This document shows, piece by piece, positions 21,701 through 33,000 of a stretch of DNA of 64,000 nucleotides. A program made the translations under genes and the position numbers. Where the stretch lies: contig JACTAT010000032.1 in assembly GCA_014526335.1 (NCBI GenBank), positions 7,690,468 to 7,754,467 of the forward strand, written 5' to 3'. The DNA is from Chrysaora quinquecirrha (Eukaryota; Cnidaria; Scyphozoa; Semaeostomeae; Pelagiidae). The notes under the pieces were generated by a model that made no database searches, was not told the DNA's origin, and saw only the letters and a list, made by a program, of their open reading frames with translations. Position 1 is the first letter of the stretch. Every line of letters starts with the position of its first letter.

Positions 21701-22514
21701 GCGGCAAAACACCAACGATTCCTTGCTCCATAGTTCTTTTGACGTTTTTCCTCGTTAGATTACGGAAGACCTCAGGTTTATTCTCGCGAACATTGTAATA
21801 TTTTTCTAACAAAGTATATGCCGCTTCAACGTCGAATTTTCTACCGCGGAGAAATTTCAGTAAAAACGCGTCGCTATGCTCGTCAAAATTATTCTCTTCT
21901 TGGTGTATGTCGATTTGTTGTCGTAACCCGCGAAGACACGCAGCTTTTATTTCTGGCGTCTCACCGAGTTCATAGTATGCCTTTTGTACTGTTTGTGCTG
22001 GGATATAACCTTGACCTCCGAGAATCGGACCGTTCGGTTCAACGCTTCCTTCCATTTGTAATATTCCGTTGACCTGACTTGACGGTTCTTGAGTTTCTGG
22101 TAAACATTGCTTTTTTGGTGATGTTTGACTTGCAAAACTAGACTCACTGGATGTTGGAAGGCCGTTATTATATTCGTGCAAGGGAGAAATATTGTTTGGT
22201 TGATTCTGAAATATTTGTGGACTTATACTGTTAATATTCTGTGAATTTTGCTGGTGGTAATTCTGCAGGTCAAATCCTTGGTATTCTTGGAAATTCTCCG
22301 CTGGAAAATCACCATGAAATTCGCCAATATTATTAAAATCGTTCTGGTAATCGTACATATTTCCTAGCGGATAGTCCCTCTGCGACGCTGTATCGCTTTG
22401 AGCGTATTCAATATCGTCGTACGATGGATCCATGCCGTCGATGTTATACCGTTGGCTGTAGTCTTGCTGCATGTTGTACCCAAAATTACGATTATTGATG
22501 TTTCCGTTATTCAT
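18788..22514 (-). CDS. CRAL-TRIO (Sec14-like) lipid-binding protein, clavesin/TTPA-like
   Basis: Two exons on the minus strand: 21462-22514 and 18788-19132, joined at phase 0 (ATATTCGAG|GGAAACCTT); 465 residues. Residues 1 to about 165 are Asn/Gln/Tyr-rich and low in complexity (MNNGNINNRNFGYNMQQDYS), resembling a prion-like segment. A CRAL-TRIO-N helix bundle follows (DAFLLKFLRGRKFDVEAAY), then the lipid-binding domain (GVLPQRDKKGRAIL, INGIVIVCNLAQLS, LPFRLNAIHLLNPPWHF, PELLPKELGGKCPPYDN). ELGG..PPYD is typical of clavesins. The C-terminus has EQEQQQQQMQ and an Arg/Ser/Pro tail. Family members carry hydrophobic ligands or phosphoinositides. The 2.3-kb intron holds a tandem array and a SINE-like sequence. 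The long, disordered N-terminus is absent from vertebrate clavesins. Confidence 0.85.
19560..20520. repeat. Four-unit tandem array, 210-300 bp units, in clavesin-like intron
   Basis: The anchor TTTCAGTCAAACATTCACCAC or a close variant lies near 19591, 19799, 20097 and 20317. Each is followed by AAAGCAAAGAGGATAA(C), then GTATGAATC, GACCAGCCTG.CCCGC and AATCATTATCGAAAGTATT. Units differ by indels. On the minus strand each unit can be read as ..CGECLTEN.SVH, but stops and frame changes prevent a single open frame, so I treat it as DNA repeat. Confidence 0.7.
20950..21080 (+). mobile_element. tRNA-derived SINE-like sequence
   Basis: GGGGCCGTGGTCTAATCCAG at the start and a B-box-like TGTTCGAGCCCCAGC at about 21002-21016, followed by CTCGATTAGTTAACCTACTA. 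It matches the three units at 51826-52250 (GGGGCCGTGGTCTATTGCAG..GGTTCGACCCCCAGC). Not a canonical tRNA. Confidence 0.6.
21243..21345. repeat. (TAGG)n microsatellite
   Basis: Near-perfect TAGG/GTAG tetranucleotide tract with a few interruptions, about 120 bp into the intron from the clavesin-like exon 1 donor. Confidence 0.9.
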
Positions 22515-23316
22515 TTTATCGATGTAATATCTTCAACTAAATTTATATCTGCTGTTATAGCTCTAAATGTGTATGTTCACAAAGGAAATTCGCTTCGCCG
22601 TATGGTCGACATCGAAAACTAAAACTCAGCGGGCCTATAGTATTTTCGTTAGAGCTCAAACCGCCCTATATTCGTTTTATAGTCAATGACTAAGTAGTTT
22701 TTCATTAACAACAATAGATTTTCTTTAAGAAGACGACACAGCCTGAGCAGGTGGATTTCACTAAACCACACTATAATAGCCAAAACAGCAAATTCGCTCA
22801 AGATTTCCTCACTTCAAAATACGTCAAATACTGGGCAGATAAGAGAGCTTGTTATACAGTAGTCACGTGGTTTTTACTATCTCATAAACCTGACTCAGGT
22901 CACGCGGTTTTGACCGTTTCAGTCACGTGGTTTTGCCATCTCAAAGTCAAATATCTGACTCAGCAAATCATATGGGTTGAGGTCAGGTGGTTTGTGCCAT
23001 CTCGTGTAACCGGACTAAAGTCAATTTTGTCGCCTTGATCTTCAGCTTGTGACGGAACCTAAAAGATTAAGCAAAGATAATGTCAAGAGAGTTTGCTCGC
23101 TAAGTCGCTAAGATCCATGTTATAAGTCACGTCGCGCGGTGCCAAACTGTGGTGTGAATAAAGGCCCTAGTTGGTAACCCATGCTATAAGGGCGTATTTG
23201 CGCTCCGGTCGCTCTATCGAGAAAATACGATGATAACACATTTCGTAATTAACCTGAGTCTGCTCTTACAAGCAAGCGTCGAGCAAACTCACGCTGTAGG
23301 ATTATAGATAAAGTTT

Positions 23317-23590
23317 AGGCCTGGCTAAACAGGAGACATGTCGCACGCGACATTGATGTCCCCTAGTTGTCTCCCAGTTTAGCCACCTCGGAAACTTTGT
23401 AACGCGCGACAAAATTTGTAACAGGAGTCAATCAAATGTTTCTGGGAGACAACAGAAACATTTCTTGTCTCTGTGACATGCATATGACTTGGGGGACATG
23501 TTGCTCGCTTGTCACTCGCATGTTTAGCCACCCTGGGAGACACCTCAATACACTATCGCGCGCGGCAAGTCTCCTGGTCTAGCTATAGCT
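23317..23590. mobile_element. GGCCTGGCTAAACAGGAGACA foldback, copy 1
   Basis: The left end AGGCCTGGCTAAACAGGAGA and the right end TCTCCTGGTCTAGCTATAGCT are imperfect inverted repeats. Interior TGTCCCCTAGTTGTCTCCCA and TGTTTAGCCACCCTGGGAGAC. It aligns along its length with 30337-30613 in a COPG intron. Confidence 0.8.
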
Positions 23591-24761
23591 TTACGACCTG
23601 AGAATTGCTTTGCTTACCATCACACAGTAAACAAAAAAAATTAGTTAATACGGATGTTTTATTTTAGCTAAATTTAGCTTAAGTAGGCTATGACTTAGGA
23701 AGGCTATAAGTAACATACATACCCAGCTATAGCAAGATACATTTAAACAAGTCGGCCTGTTAATGTTGACTACCTGTAATGTAGGCCGGCCATAGTCAGA
23801 AGATAGTGTTAAACATTAATCGCTTTATTTCTTGAGCGCATCTATAGCGCTACCTAACCTAATAAAGGGAAGGCCAATAATGCCTTTATCCTTACAGTAA
23901 AAATCCATAAACTACCCGTGTAATTTCATTTACTAGCGCTAATCTTGCTTTAGGCGGTCAATTTTATAAAGCTTGATTTTTTGCAATAATGCTCTTTATT
24001 GACTTCTATTGAATTATTCAGTGGGTTCCATCCTGGATGATTTATGAATCACGAATTTTATCGTCGTAAGGGAGGTGGAGTCCGCAAGGACTTTTAGGCC
24101 GTGAAAATTCCAGTACATTACTTTAACTTTAACAGAAAATACTAGAAAATACTCACTTTACTACTGTCTCAAAAAGCTCCTTCGAAAACCCTGAGTTGAC
24201 TACTCGATGCTTCGCTTCTAGAGCTGTTTTATTGACTTTTCAGCGCAACTTCAAAAATCGAAAATCGCAAAACAAACGACGTCTTCTCGAACCTTCTCCC
24301 AAATCGCGAATGTCACGTTTGTTTCAAAAAACTTCAATTGAACAAGTTAACTCCTTCCACAGAAACGAGTCATAGTTTCGAAACTGTCAACTTGTAAATA
24401 AAAGTGAAAGTTTTCTATCAATCCTTCAGAATATACTCATTTCTATCTCAGTCCTTGCGCAGCTGTTTTCTATTTTCGTGACAACAGATTAGGCCACATG
24501 GTTTACACACGCTCTCATTATATTTGCGCGACACAGTGTTATTCTAGAGTGAAAATAACACAAAAGTTTCAAATAACCTATTTGTTTTTTTTCGCGCATG
24601 TAATCTGCCAGCAGGTGAAAATAATAACAATCAAGAAATTTTTTTACTTAGGCGAGGTTTGGATCGGATTTTTTAACTGTTTTGATTATGACTTGAAGTT
24701 GAACCAGCAGATGGGTTGTTGTTGTTGTTTTGTTACTGTTGCTGCTGTTGTACAATAATAG

Positions 24762-24835
24762 ATCTTTTCAAAGAGGTCTGGGCTGGCGCGATATTTTTCT
24801 GGAAAATGGTAGATATCTTGAGTACGGTTTTACTT
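24762..24835 (+). repeat. Dispersed 'AAAGAGGTCTGGGTCGG' repeat, copy 4
   Basis: TTTTCAAAGAGGTCTGGGCTGG, TTTTTCTGGAAAATGGTAGA and TCTTGAGTACGG; truncated at the 3' side compared with 14396-14590. Confidence 0.65.
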
Positions 24836-25572
24836 AGAACTGAACTGAAGACCATGCATGCTTCACTTCAATATTCATGCAGTATGTCTACATTTCTATC
24901 ACAACTCACAACTCAAATTAATCTCTCGATTTTAAAACAACAAAATAAAAACCATCTTTAATATTTAATTGATAAATCAGCAGTTCTCTCGAATTTTTAC
25001 TGTGCTAAGATAACACACAAACAAGACGAATTACTCACCCAATGATTTCACCATCTTGAAATCACTGCTTGTTTTCAAAATACTCGATTTTTTCAAGCAA
25101 ATATCTTGGTTTTAAATGAAAGATTTATTACATAATTAAATATTTTTCTTTTTCTCAAAACAACAAAGCTAAGCCGATTATATAGAATTCGACTTTTTGG
25201 CGAGAACGAAAACCATGTTTTGATTAAAACCTGTTTGATAATCACAAAAGAAAACCATTTTGATTTTGGAATTTATTGCAGATCTTCACAAAGTCTTAGA
25301 GAGTTTTATCTCCAACATCAAGAAGCTTTTAAAGTAACGAGCGCTCGGACAGCCTCGTCAAAGTTAAGTGTGGCATAATGTAATGTTACCATATATGGTA
25401 AAAAACCGTACACATTAAAACGTGCAAACATCGAGTTACAATGTTTTTGCGAGACTACTTAACAACAGATTGCTACACTTAGGAAAGAAGTCCACAAAGA
25501 AACGGAGTAAAATTTATACTGAGGGACAATTTATACTCAGTGGAACTTTTCATTATTTATTTTCTTGATTTA

Positions 25573-25960
25573 CACGTTTTTTTTATAAGAAACCGGTTTA
25601 TAAGAAACCTAGAACTAGACACCCCAAAAGTTAAGAAACTTTTAGAACTAGGAGAAAGGAGTTAAGAAACATGAGAAATTTTTGTGCCAGTTTTTCAACA
25701 TACTGATTTCACATTGTGGACGTAGTAACCAATTCTCAAGCATTTCCGTGCGATTTCTCGCACCAGCACGGCTAATTCTTTGTAATACAATAATATTAAT
25801 AATTTGCTTGCTATATTCACGTTTTTTTATCGATTTACTGCAATTTATTTCCATTAAATCAAGAAACTGTTAAGAAACTTTTAGAACTAAAATTTGGCCA
25901 AAAATTAAGAAACTTTTAGAACTAGGCCCCGAGCTAGGTTTCTTATAAAAAAAAAACGTG
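25573..25960. mobile_element. ATAAGAA-family MITE, copy D (388 bp)
   Basis: Left end CACGTTTTTTTTATAAGAAAC, right end TTTCTTATAAAAAAAAAACGTG, TA on both sides. The internal word TTAAGAAACTTTTAGAACTA occurs once in the left half and twice in the right, the last two separated by AAATTTGGCCAAAAA. No coding capacity. Confidence 0.9.
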
Positions 25961-25964
25961 TAAA

Positions 25965-26208
25965 TGTTCTTTTATAAGAACACTTGACTTTGATTTCAGT
26001 CTGCCTGTTTCTTATTTTTGAAGCGATTTTTCACGAACTTGTCATCCCCTGCCTTTCTCGAAAACACGTTTAAAATGCATTTCCGAGCAAGGGCTTTACG
26101 CTGGTGAACTTTGCTTGTGCGTACCTGAAATAGTTTCGGAGATGGCAAAAATGTTTGACTCAAATTTCAGCCTGGTGTTTCTAAAAAGGCTGTTCTTGTA
26201 AAAAACGA
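25965..26208. mobile_element. AAGAACACTTG element, copy 1
   Basis: Starts TGTTCTTTTATAAGAACACTTG and ends CTGTTCTTGTAAAAAACGAG, so its ends are TTTTTTATAAGAAC-like inverted repeats. TTTCAGTCTGCCTGTTTCTT and AAATGCATTTCCGAGCAAGG align with 59512-59760 and, in part, 16961-17110. It abuts MITE copy D and is probably a related family. Confidence 0.7.
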
Positions 26209-27072
26209 GTAATCAATAAAAACGTGATAAATACAAAGTAAAAGTCAATTGATTAATACTGACCTTCGATATTTGGAAATGACAGTTCTCATAGAGCAAA
26301 GTTTGAAAAATTGTTATCGAAGTACAGTACAGTAGAGTAATTTGTATCGAGTGGGAAAACGTGTTTTAAATCTACATATATGTAAAGTGGCATTACCTAA
26401 TGTCTGTCAAAACAACCACACCCACGGTCTTCTCCCCCTCTGAAACTTCATGAATAAAATATTGATGGTGGAAGGCAACTCGTCTATACATTGTAATACT
26501 TACGCAAAAAACAGCATTTCAATGGAACCGAACGTAGCACATGTTTTCAGCATGTCAAAGTTTCTGTATGAAGTTGTCTGCCCGTATGATGAATTATTAA
26601 AAACTCGTTTCAACAAAAACACTTTCTAGTTTCAAAAATGAAAATAAAAATTTAGTCTTAGAAAAGTCTGAAAACCCATAAACCACCCAGGCTATGATGG
26701 CGTGGTCATGAAAAGTTTTCTAGGAGCTTCGCTCTCAGGTCCCCATTAGTTTTTCAACCAGCTCCAGCCCAATCGAAAATCACCCCAGCCCCTATTTCGA
26801 TTGCAGTAACTATGGCTCAAAACAAACTAAGAAGGGAGCACACAAATTTTTCAAAATGAGGGGAGGTTGGGCGATTAAATGGAACAACAGATCCCTCCCT
26901 TATCACATGGCCCCCTTATTTTTTCCTCAACCACTTTCTAAAGGGTGGGAGGAACTTCAGCCTGTACGCAATTTCCTCTGCCCCAGACTCCAATTTCGCA
27001 TACGTGGCCTATTCTATTTTTCTTCTCCTGGCCTCAAAGATTTGTGTTGGTGAGTGGAAAATCAAAGCCAAA

Positions 27073-30000
27073 ATGCAGTATTTGAGAAGAGACAAGAAAG
27101 ACGAAGAGAGTGGTAACTCCCGTTCAATTTGTTTTAAAATAAATTTGATTACTTGCGTCGAGTTCCTTGGTAGAACATCCGTTTGTCAATCAACCCCGCG
27201 GGTAGACTATCTCAAAAATCTAATTTCTGCTGGGCCTACGGTCTGACGGTAAAGAGATCCTACCGTACGCAAGAAATATTTTCAACCAAGAAAGAAGTAC
27301 CTATTTACTGTTTCGTTATTTTCACTAAAAGATGGTGCTCATGAAAATCAACATTTTCTCTACAAAAATTACCTACGCCTATATATAATCTAGTCTGAAA
27401 TAATAATGGTGATAGTGCTGTGGTGATGGGGGGTAACCAGACTGAAACTTTGGAACATTATCTGCTCGTTGCAAGCAAAAATTGATCGAGGAACAATGTT
27501 TTTGATGCAGCTAAATGATCAATGTCTTTGTCTGATAAGCAGTGGCATGGCCAAAACAGGGTTCATGGGTGGCAGTCAACCCTAAATGTCTGCCAAGATT
27601 GGTATTCAAACTGGGGTAAATCTGATGGAAAAGTGTCAAGGGTACAACATAATTATTAATTCTTGAAACCACACCCAAATTCTCCTTGCTTGACCATCCC
27701 CCCAGGGTGGAATGCATGTAGCCTACGCCGGAGAAATCTGGCGTGGAGTTTGGACAATTCTTGGCATACTGGCGTGAATCTTTCAGAAAAGAATAGCAAA
27801 CATTACTATTTTCCTGATAGAACAATGGATCTATTGTTTTGTTTGGCATGAAAGCAGTTTTCATTGGCATAATCTCCGGCGTAAAGATAGCATGGATTCC
27901 ACCCTGGCCATCCCCTCTTGCCTCTAAAATGTTAGATGTCTGTCCATGCCACTGTGAGTGTAAGATGTTCAGCCAATAATGTTTGATCTTTTTCCCAAGG
28001 GGTTTGGTTAACTTGAAATTATAGGTTTTCCTTTTCATAGAACATGATGTATTGATGTTGTTAGATAAGTAACTTTAATTGATGATTTCCTGTTGCAGGA
28101 GCATCAATGAATCCTTTTCATGGGATCGACAAGAGCACAGTTTTGCAAGAGGTGGTTTTGTATTTATGCAGAATTTTTTATTTACTTTGAGTCCATTTTA
28201 AGTATTCTGGATGCCAATAAAGATGCTGAATAAAAGACTTGAAAGAACTTTGTGAATTTATAATTTGACATAGATGATTATGGTGTATAATATTCAGATT
28301 AATAACAAGCCACTCCCAGATCCAAAGATGCTTGTGTCAAAGCAAACAATTTAACTGTTTTTTCTTGGTGTCTTACCTGCCGTTTTGTGCTGTTCCTCAA
28401 AATTAATGATTGTGGTACCCCTTATTCTCTGACAAGCCTCTTAATTTGTTGATCAAGTATCCCTAGATGGCAAAAGGCTCATCATTTTTCATTTGTAATT
28501 TTTTCCAATGTTAATGCTGCTTGCGATCCCCCATAAAGCTTAAAAGTGTATTTTGTATGTGTATTTTGGCAGAGAAAAGGGGGAACATTTCACATACAGC
28601 ACCATGATGGCTCTTTGGCTTTTTGGGGGGCATTGCCCTTTGGCCCCCTTGTTTCTTCTCTTTATTATGCCTTGATTATACATAAGTACCACCAGTTTGA
28701 TATGCTCCCTTATATTTCCCTTACAGTCAAGAACATTTAATGATACACCTATCAACAACAGAAAATGCATCCATATTTTGACAAAGATTTTGTACCTTCT
28801 GAACCATGTAAGTGTCGTACAGTTATTTACATTTATATCTTTGCCGTAAATCATGTCAGGGGAGGGCTTATTTGAAGGTGGGGCCTTATTCGAGGATTTA
28901 TGGTATTTGTCATGAAAAGTGACACTAGTATAGATTTTTCCATAAGTAGAATAGAACAATAGACAGGACTAGGACCTGAACTGTATAACCAACAATGTTT
29001 CCACTTGAGCTATAAAGCTAAATGAAATCGTTGACAGTAATTCTCCAAGTCATACAACCCAAGGCACTCCTCCTGTTTGATTAAATTATTTCATTCAGTC
29101 AAGCCTATTGAATCTAACATCTGACTCATTATCCACAGGGTCATCATTTTGGAACAACAGAGGCTACAGAAGCATTCTTTGCTATGACTAAACTTTTTCA
29201 GTCAAGAGATGTAAGTGATTTTCTCTGTTACTGCATAATCCCATTATAAGGTTAAAAATATATATATATATATATAAAATTCAACTCAATGGAATGTATA
29301 AAACAAAATGTGAACAACAAAACAACATTATAAGGTTAAATCTAAACACTTTAAAGCCTGGTTTTCATTAAATCATAGAGGGATTGGAAGAGGATTGGCA
29401 ACTGACTGCCTGTAATCATGTGTTGCTTTCCTAATTCAATGGAGACATGATCTCATGATTGTTAGAACTGTTGCGATCGTTAGTCGTAAGTGTTGGGAGA
29501 GTTGAAATGAGTTCAACTTTCCTGATTAAGCAATAATTCCAGTTCAACTTTCCTGATTAAGCAATAATTCCAGACGGTCACAGATTGCTTTAGCTTTACA
29601 ATTTTTTGGAAACGAGGCTTATCCCTTCACGTGTGCTTTAGGGATTGCAGGTTCTTATTCCAACAATGAGCACCTATAAATTATGTATAGTTTTAGTCAT
29701 CCAAAACTGTATTAAATCAATGAACTGTATAAACCAGCATATTTAGGGACCTATTATACAGTGGCCGCTTCATGGTTTCAACCCCTCTGCTTACGGATTT
29801 TGCAATTCTTTTGTATGGTTTGCAGCCCTGCAATAAATAGTGTCTTGCTTCTCTCGGTCTTAATTGACAATGGTTTATGGCTTTATAAATGAGGCTGCAG
29901 CTTTTGACAAATAGTGACTTGTGCCCGCGTTCTTAATTTTACAAAGAATGGGGCTGAAAATGCTCCATGCCCCTGGATAATGTGACAGGAAAGTTTTTGT

Positions 30001-33000
30001 TTCTTTTTGATAAACTGTACGTTCAATTACAAAGAATAATTCCAATAGTATTTTGCCTTTTAAATATAAACAGAATCTTTTGTCTCGTGGCCACAGCTTT
30101 GTGATTAAGGGCCATTAAGCATTTGGTGAACTACAGCGTGGAGCTAATTTTTTTCTAGTTTTTAGCTTATTCATGCTGACATTGTGTAACACTGTTCACT
30201 ATACATGTGTTTTATTGCAGCATACCTTGAGAAGAATGTGCTATTTGGCCATTAAGGAGCTTGCAAATGTTGCCGAAGATGTGATCATTGTAACCAGCAG
30301 GTGAGGTCCTGATCTTATCAGTCCTGAGTAGCTTAAGGCATGGCTAAACTAGGAGAAGACACGTCGCACGCGACATTGATGTCCCCTAGGTGTCTCCCAA
30401 TTTAGCCACCTTGGAAACTTTGTTGTGCGTTACAAAATTTGTAGCAGGAGACACTCAAATGTTCTAGGAGACAACAGAAACATTTCCTGTCTTTGCAACA
30501 TGTAGAGACTCAGGGGACATGTTGCTTACTTGTCACTCGAATGTTCAGCCACCCTGGGAGACATTTCCAATACAATGTTGCATGCGACAAGTCTCCTAGT
30601 TTAGCCATAGCTTTAGACCGCTGAATGATTGATTGGAGTTATTTATTTTTTGTTTTTGTTTTCTTTTTCAGTTTGACGAAGGATATGACCGGAAAAGTAA
30701 GCACTATGTTTCATGTTCTTCTTCCTTAAGTAAATATCCACATTTACGATAATCAAACTGCCTAATAAGAAAGCTTGAATGTTATTTGCTTGAAAGATAG
30801 TTACTTGTGATATTTGTGATAGCTTTGTTGTATATTTGTAATGAAGAAACAAGGAAGCTTCTATATTTAAACTTTATATTTGAAACTTATTTTAGGAAGA
30901 TGTTTTCCGTGCTAGTGCAATCAGAGCTCTATGCAGAATTACTGATGTGAGTATTGTCTTGTTTATTTAACTTGGTTTAATAATGGTTACGCTGTATCAA
31001 TAAAAAATTTCATGTGGCACCAAATTATGGCAGCCTTAAGCTACCTTTTTAGATGAGCCAACAGCCAACATCAGGTTGAGAGATGTTGGCTGAAGTTTGG
31101 AGTTTACCCGGCATTTCAAGGCTCTTCAATCGAAACCTGTATTGGCTGAAATGTTGGCTATGTTTAGCCAGCCACCTGCCCCCAACAGTAGCCTACATAC
31201 AAAAGAATTTCGTCGAAATGTTAGGTATAATATTAGCAACGTTTGGCCAAGACTTGAGAGGATAAGAATAACATACTCAGTTTGTTACAACATCTATTTA
31301 TATGTTTACAGAGCACGATGCTTGCTGGAATTGAAAGGTATCTGAAACAGGCCATCGTTGACAAGAATTCTGCAGTTTCCAGTGCTGCTCTAGTCTCATC
31401 ACTTGTAAGTATACAGTGAAGAACTACACTAGGATAGATTTTTCCACAAGTGGCATGCAACATTAGATGAGATTGAACCTGGACTGCATGATCAGAGAGC
31501 CAACGGCGTTTCCACTGAGCTATAGACCTCAATGAAATCGCCGAGTAATTATCTGAGTCATGCAGTCCAAGGCTATCTTCCGTTTGAACAAACGATCCTT
31601 GTGTTCGCCATTCAATGATCAGCTCAACTCAACATTGCTGAAACACTAAAGTCAAACGGAGGAGAGCCTTAGGCTGTATGACTTGGAGAGTTACTCAGTG
31701 ATTTCATTGAGCTCTATAGCTCAGTGGAAACGTTGTTGGCTCTCTGGTCATGCAATCCAGGTTCGAATCGCATCTATTGTAGTGGAGAACTACATTCTGT
31801 AAGACTTTTATGAAGTTAAAACATCCGAGACCTAATGACAACAATGAGGATATTTAACTGGGAGCGGAGTTATCGTTAATTCTCTATCATTTGCAGCATC
31901 TTTTAAAGCCAAACTTTGATGTTGTGAAAAGATGGGTGAACGAAGCTCAGGAAGCCGTATCTAGCGACAATGTTATGGTACAGGTGAGCTGTGTAATCTG
32001 CTAATAAATATATTTGTTTCAGTTGATTTTCAGAGGCTTTGTAAGGTGATTGTAGGCAACTATGGTGGTTTAATTCGATAGTCCGATACAGCTGTCGTGA
32101 TTGATTATGATTATAATTATGATTATGATTATGATCATGATTATGATTATGATGATTATGATTATGATCACGATTATATTAATGGTTATAATAATAATAA
32201 TGATAAGGATTCGGATTGTGATTATGATTCATGATTATGATTGTGATTGTGATTATGATCATGGTTATAATAGTGATAATGATAAGGATTCGGATTATGA
32301 TTATGATTATGATTATGATTGTGATTATGATCATGATCATTATAATACTGATAATGATAAATGATCAACATTACGATGATTTTGATTAAGCTTACGATTG
32401 TGATTGCAATTATAATGATCATTTTCTTTGACCGTAGTACCATGGACTTGGCCTTCTGTATCACGTCAAACAACATGATCGTCTTGCTGTATCAAAGCTC
32501 ATCACTAAGCAATCAAGACAATCACTGAAATCACCTTTTGCATATTGCATGTTGGTAAGAGATTATTCCCTTTTTTAAATAAGTGAATTCTTGTATTTCA
32601 TTCAGTAGTTATATTAGCTTATCAACTTGTAGAATTCGTGACAGGTGGTAAAACTCACCTCACTTGATCAGCAGATATTAAATGAGAGTGAATGAATTGT
32701 TAGTGGAAAACAAAACATTCCTTTCGTTCGTTGCTCTCTTATGAAATTTGATTCAGTGTTTTACAGTATTGGAAAAAACATTTTTTTGTCTAATCCATAT
32801 ACTTCTTAATTCTTATTATCTTTCGTAGATTCGCATCGCTGCAAACTTCTTAGACGCTGACCCAGATAGGTAAGTGTAGACTTTGCACCAAGTAGCAGCT
32901 TATATCTTTAGGTATATTTTCACAGCTTGGAAACAGTAATAGAGAGGAAGACGTTCCCATTCATTCCCTAATGGTCCCAGACTGTATACATCCAGTCACA

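Larger units (their letters stand above)
22515..27072. other. Intergenic, clavesin-like promoter to COPG start
   Basis: The two genes are divergent and 4.6 kb apart. No further gene is recognised. The content is a three-fold repeated AGTCACGTGGTTTT-type motif near 22860-22990 (containing the palindrome CACGTG), a foldback at 23317-23590, a dispersed repeat at 24762, MITE copy D and an adjacent element at 25573-26208. COPG promoter and 5' UTR sequences should lie near 26800-27072. Confidence 0.5.

Noticed and set aside
27511..28038. A nested antisense gene of 175 codons
   Set aside because: No domain recognised, and part of the DNA recurs in a BRPF intron. Kept only as a low-confidence repeat-like feature.
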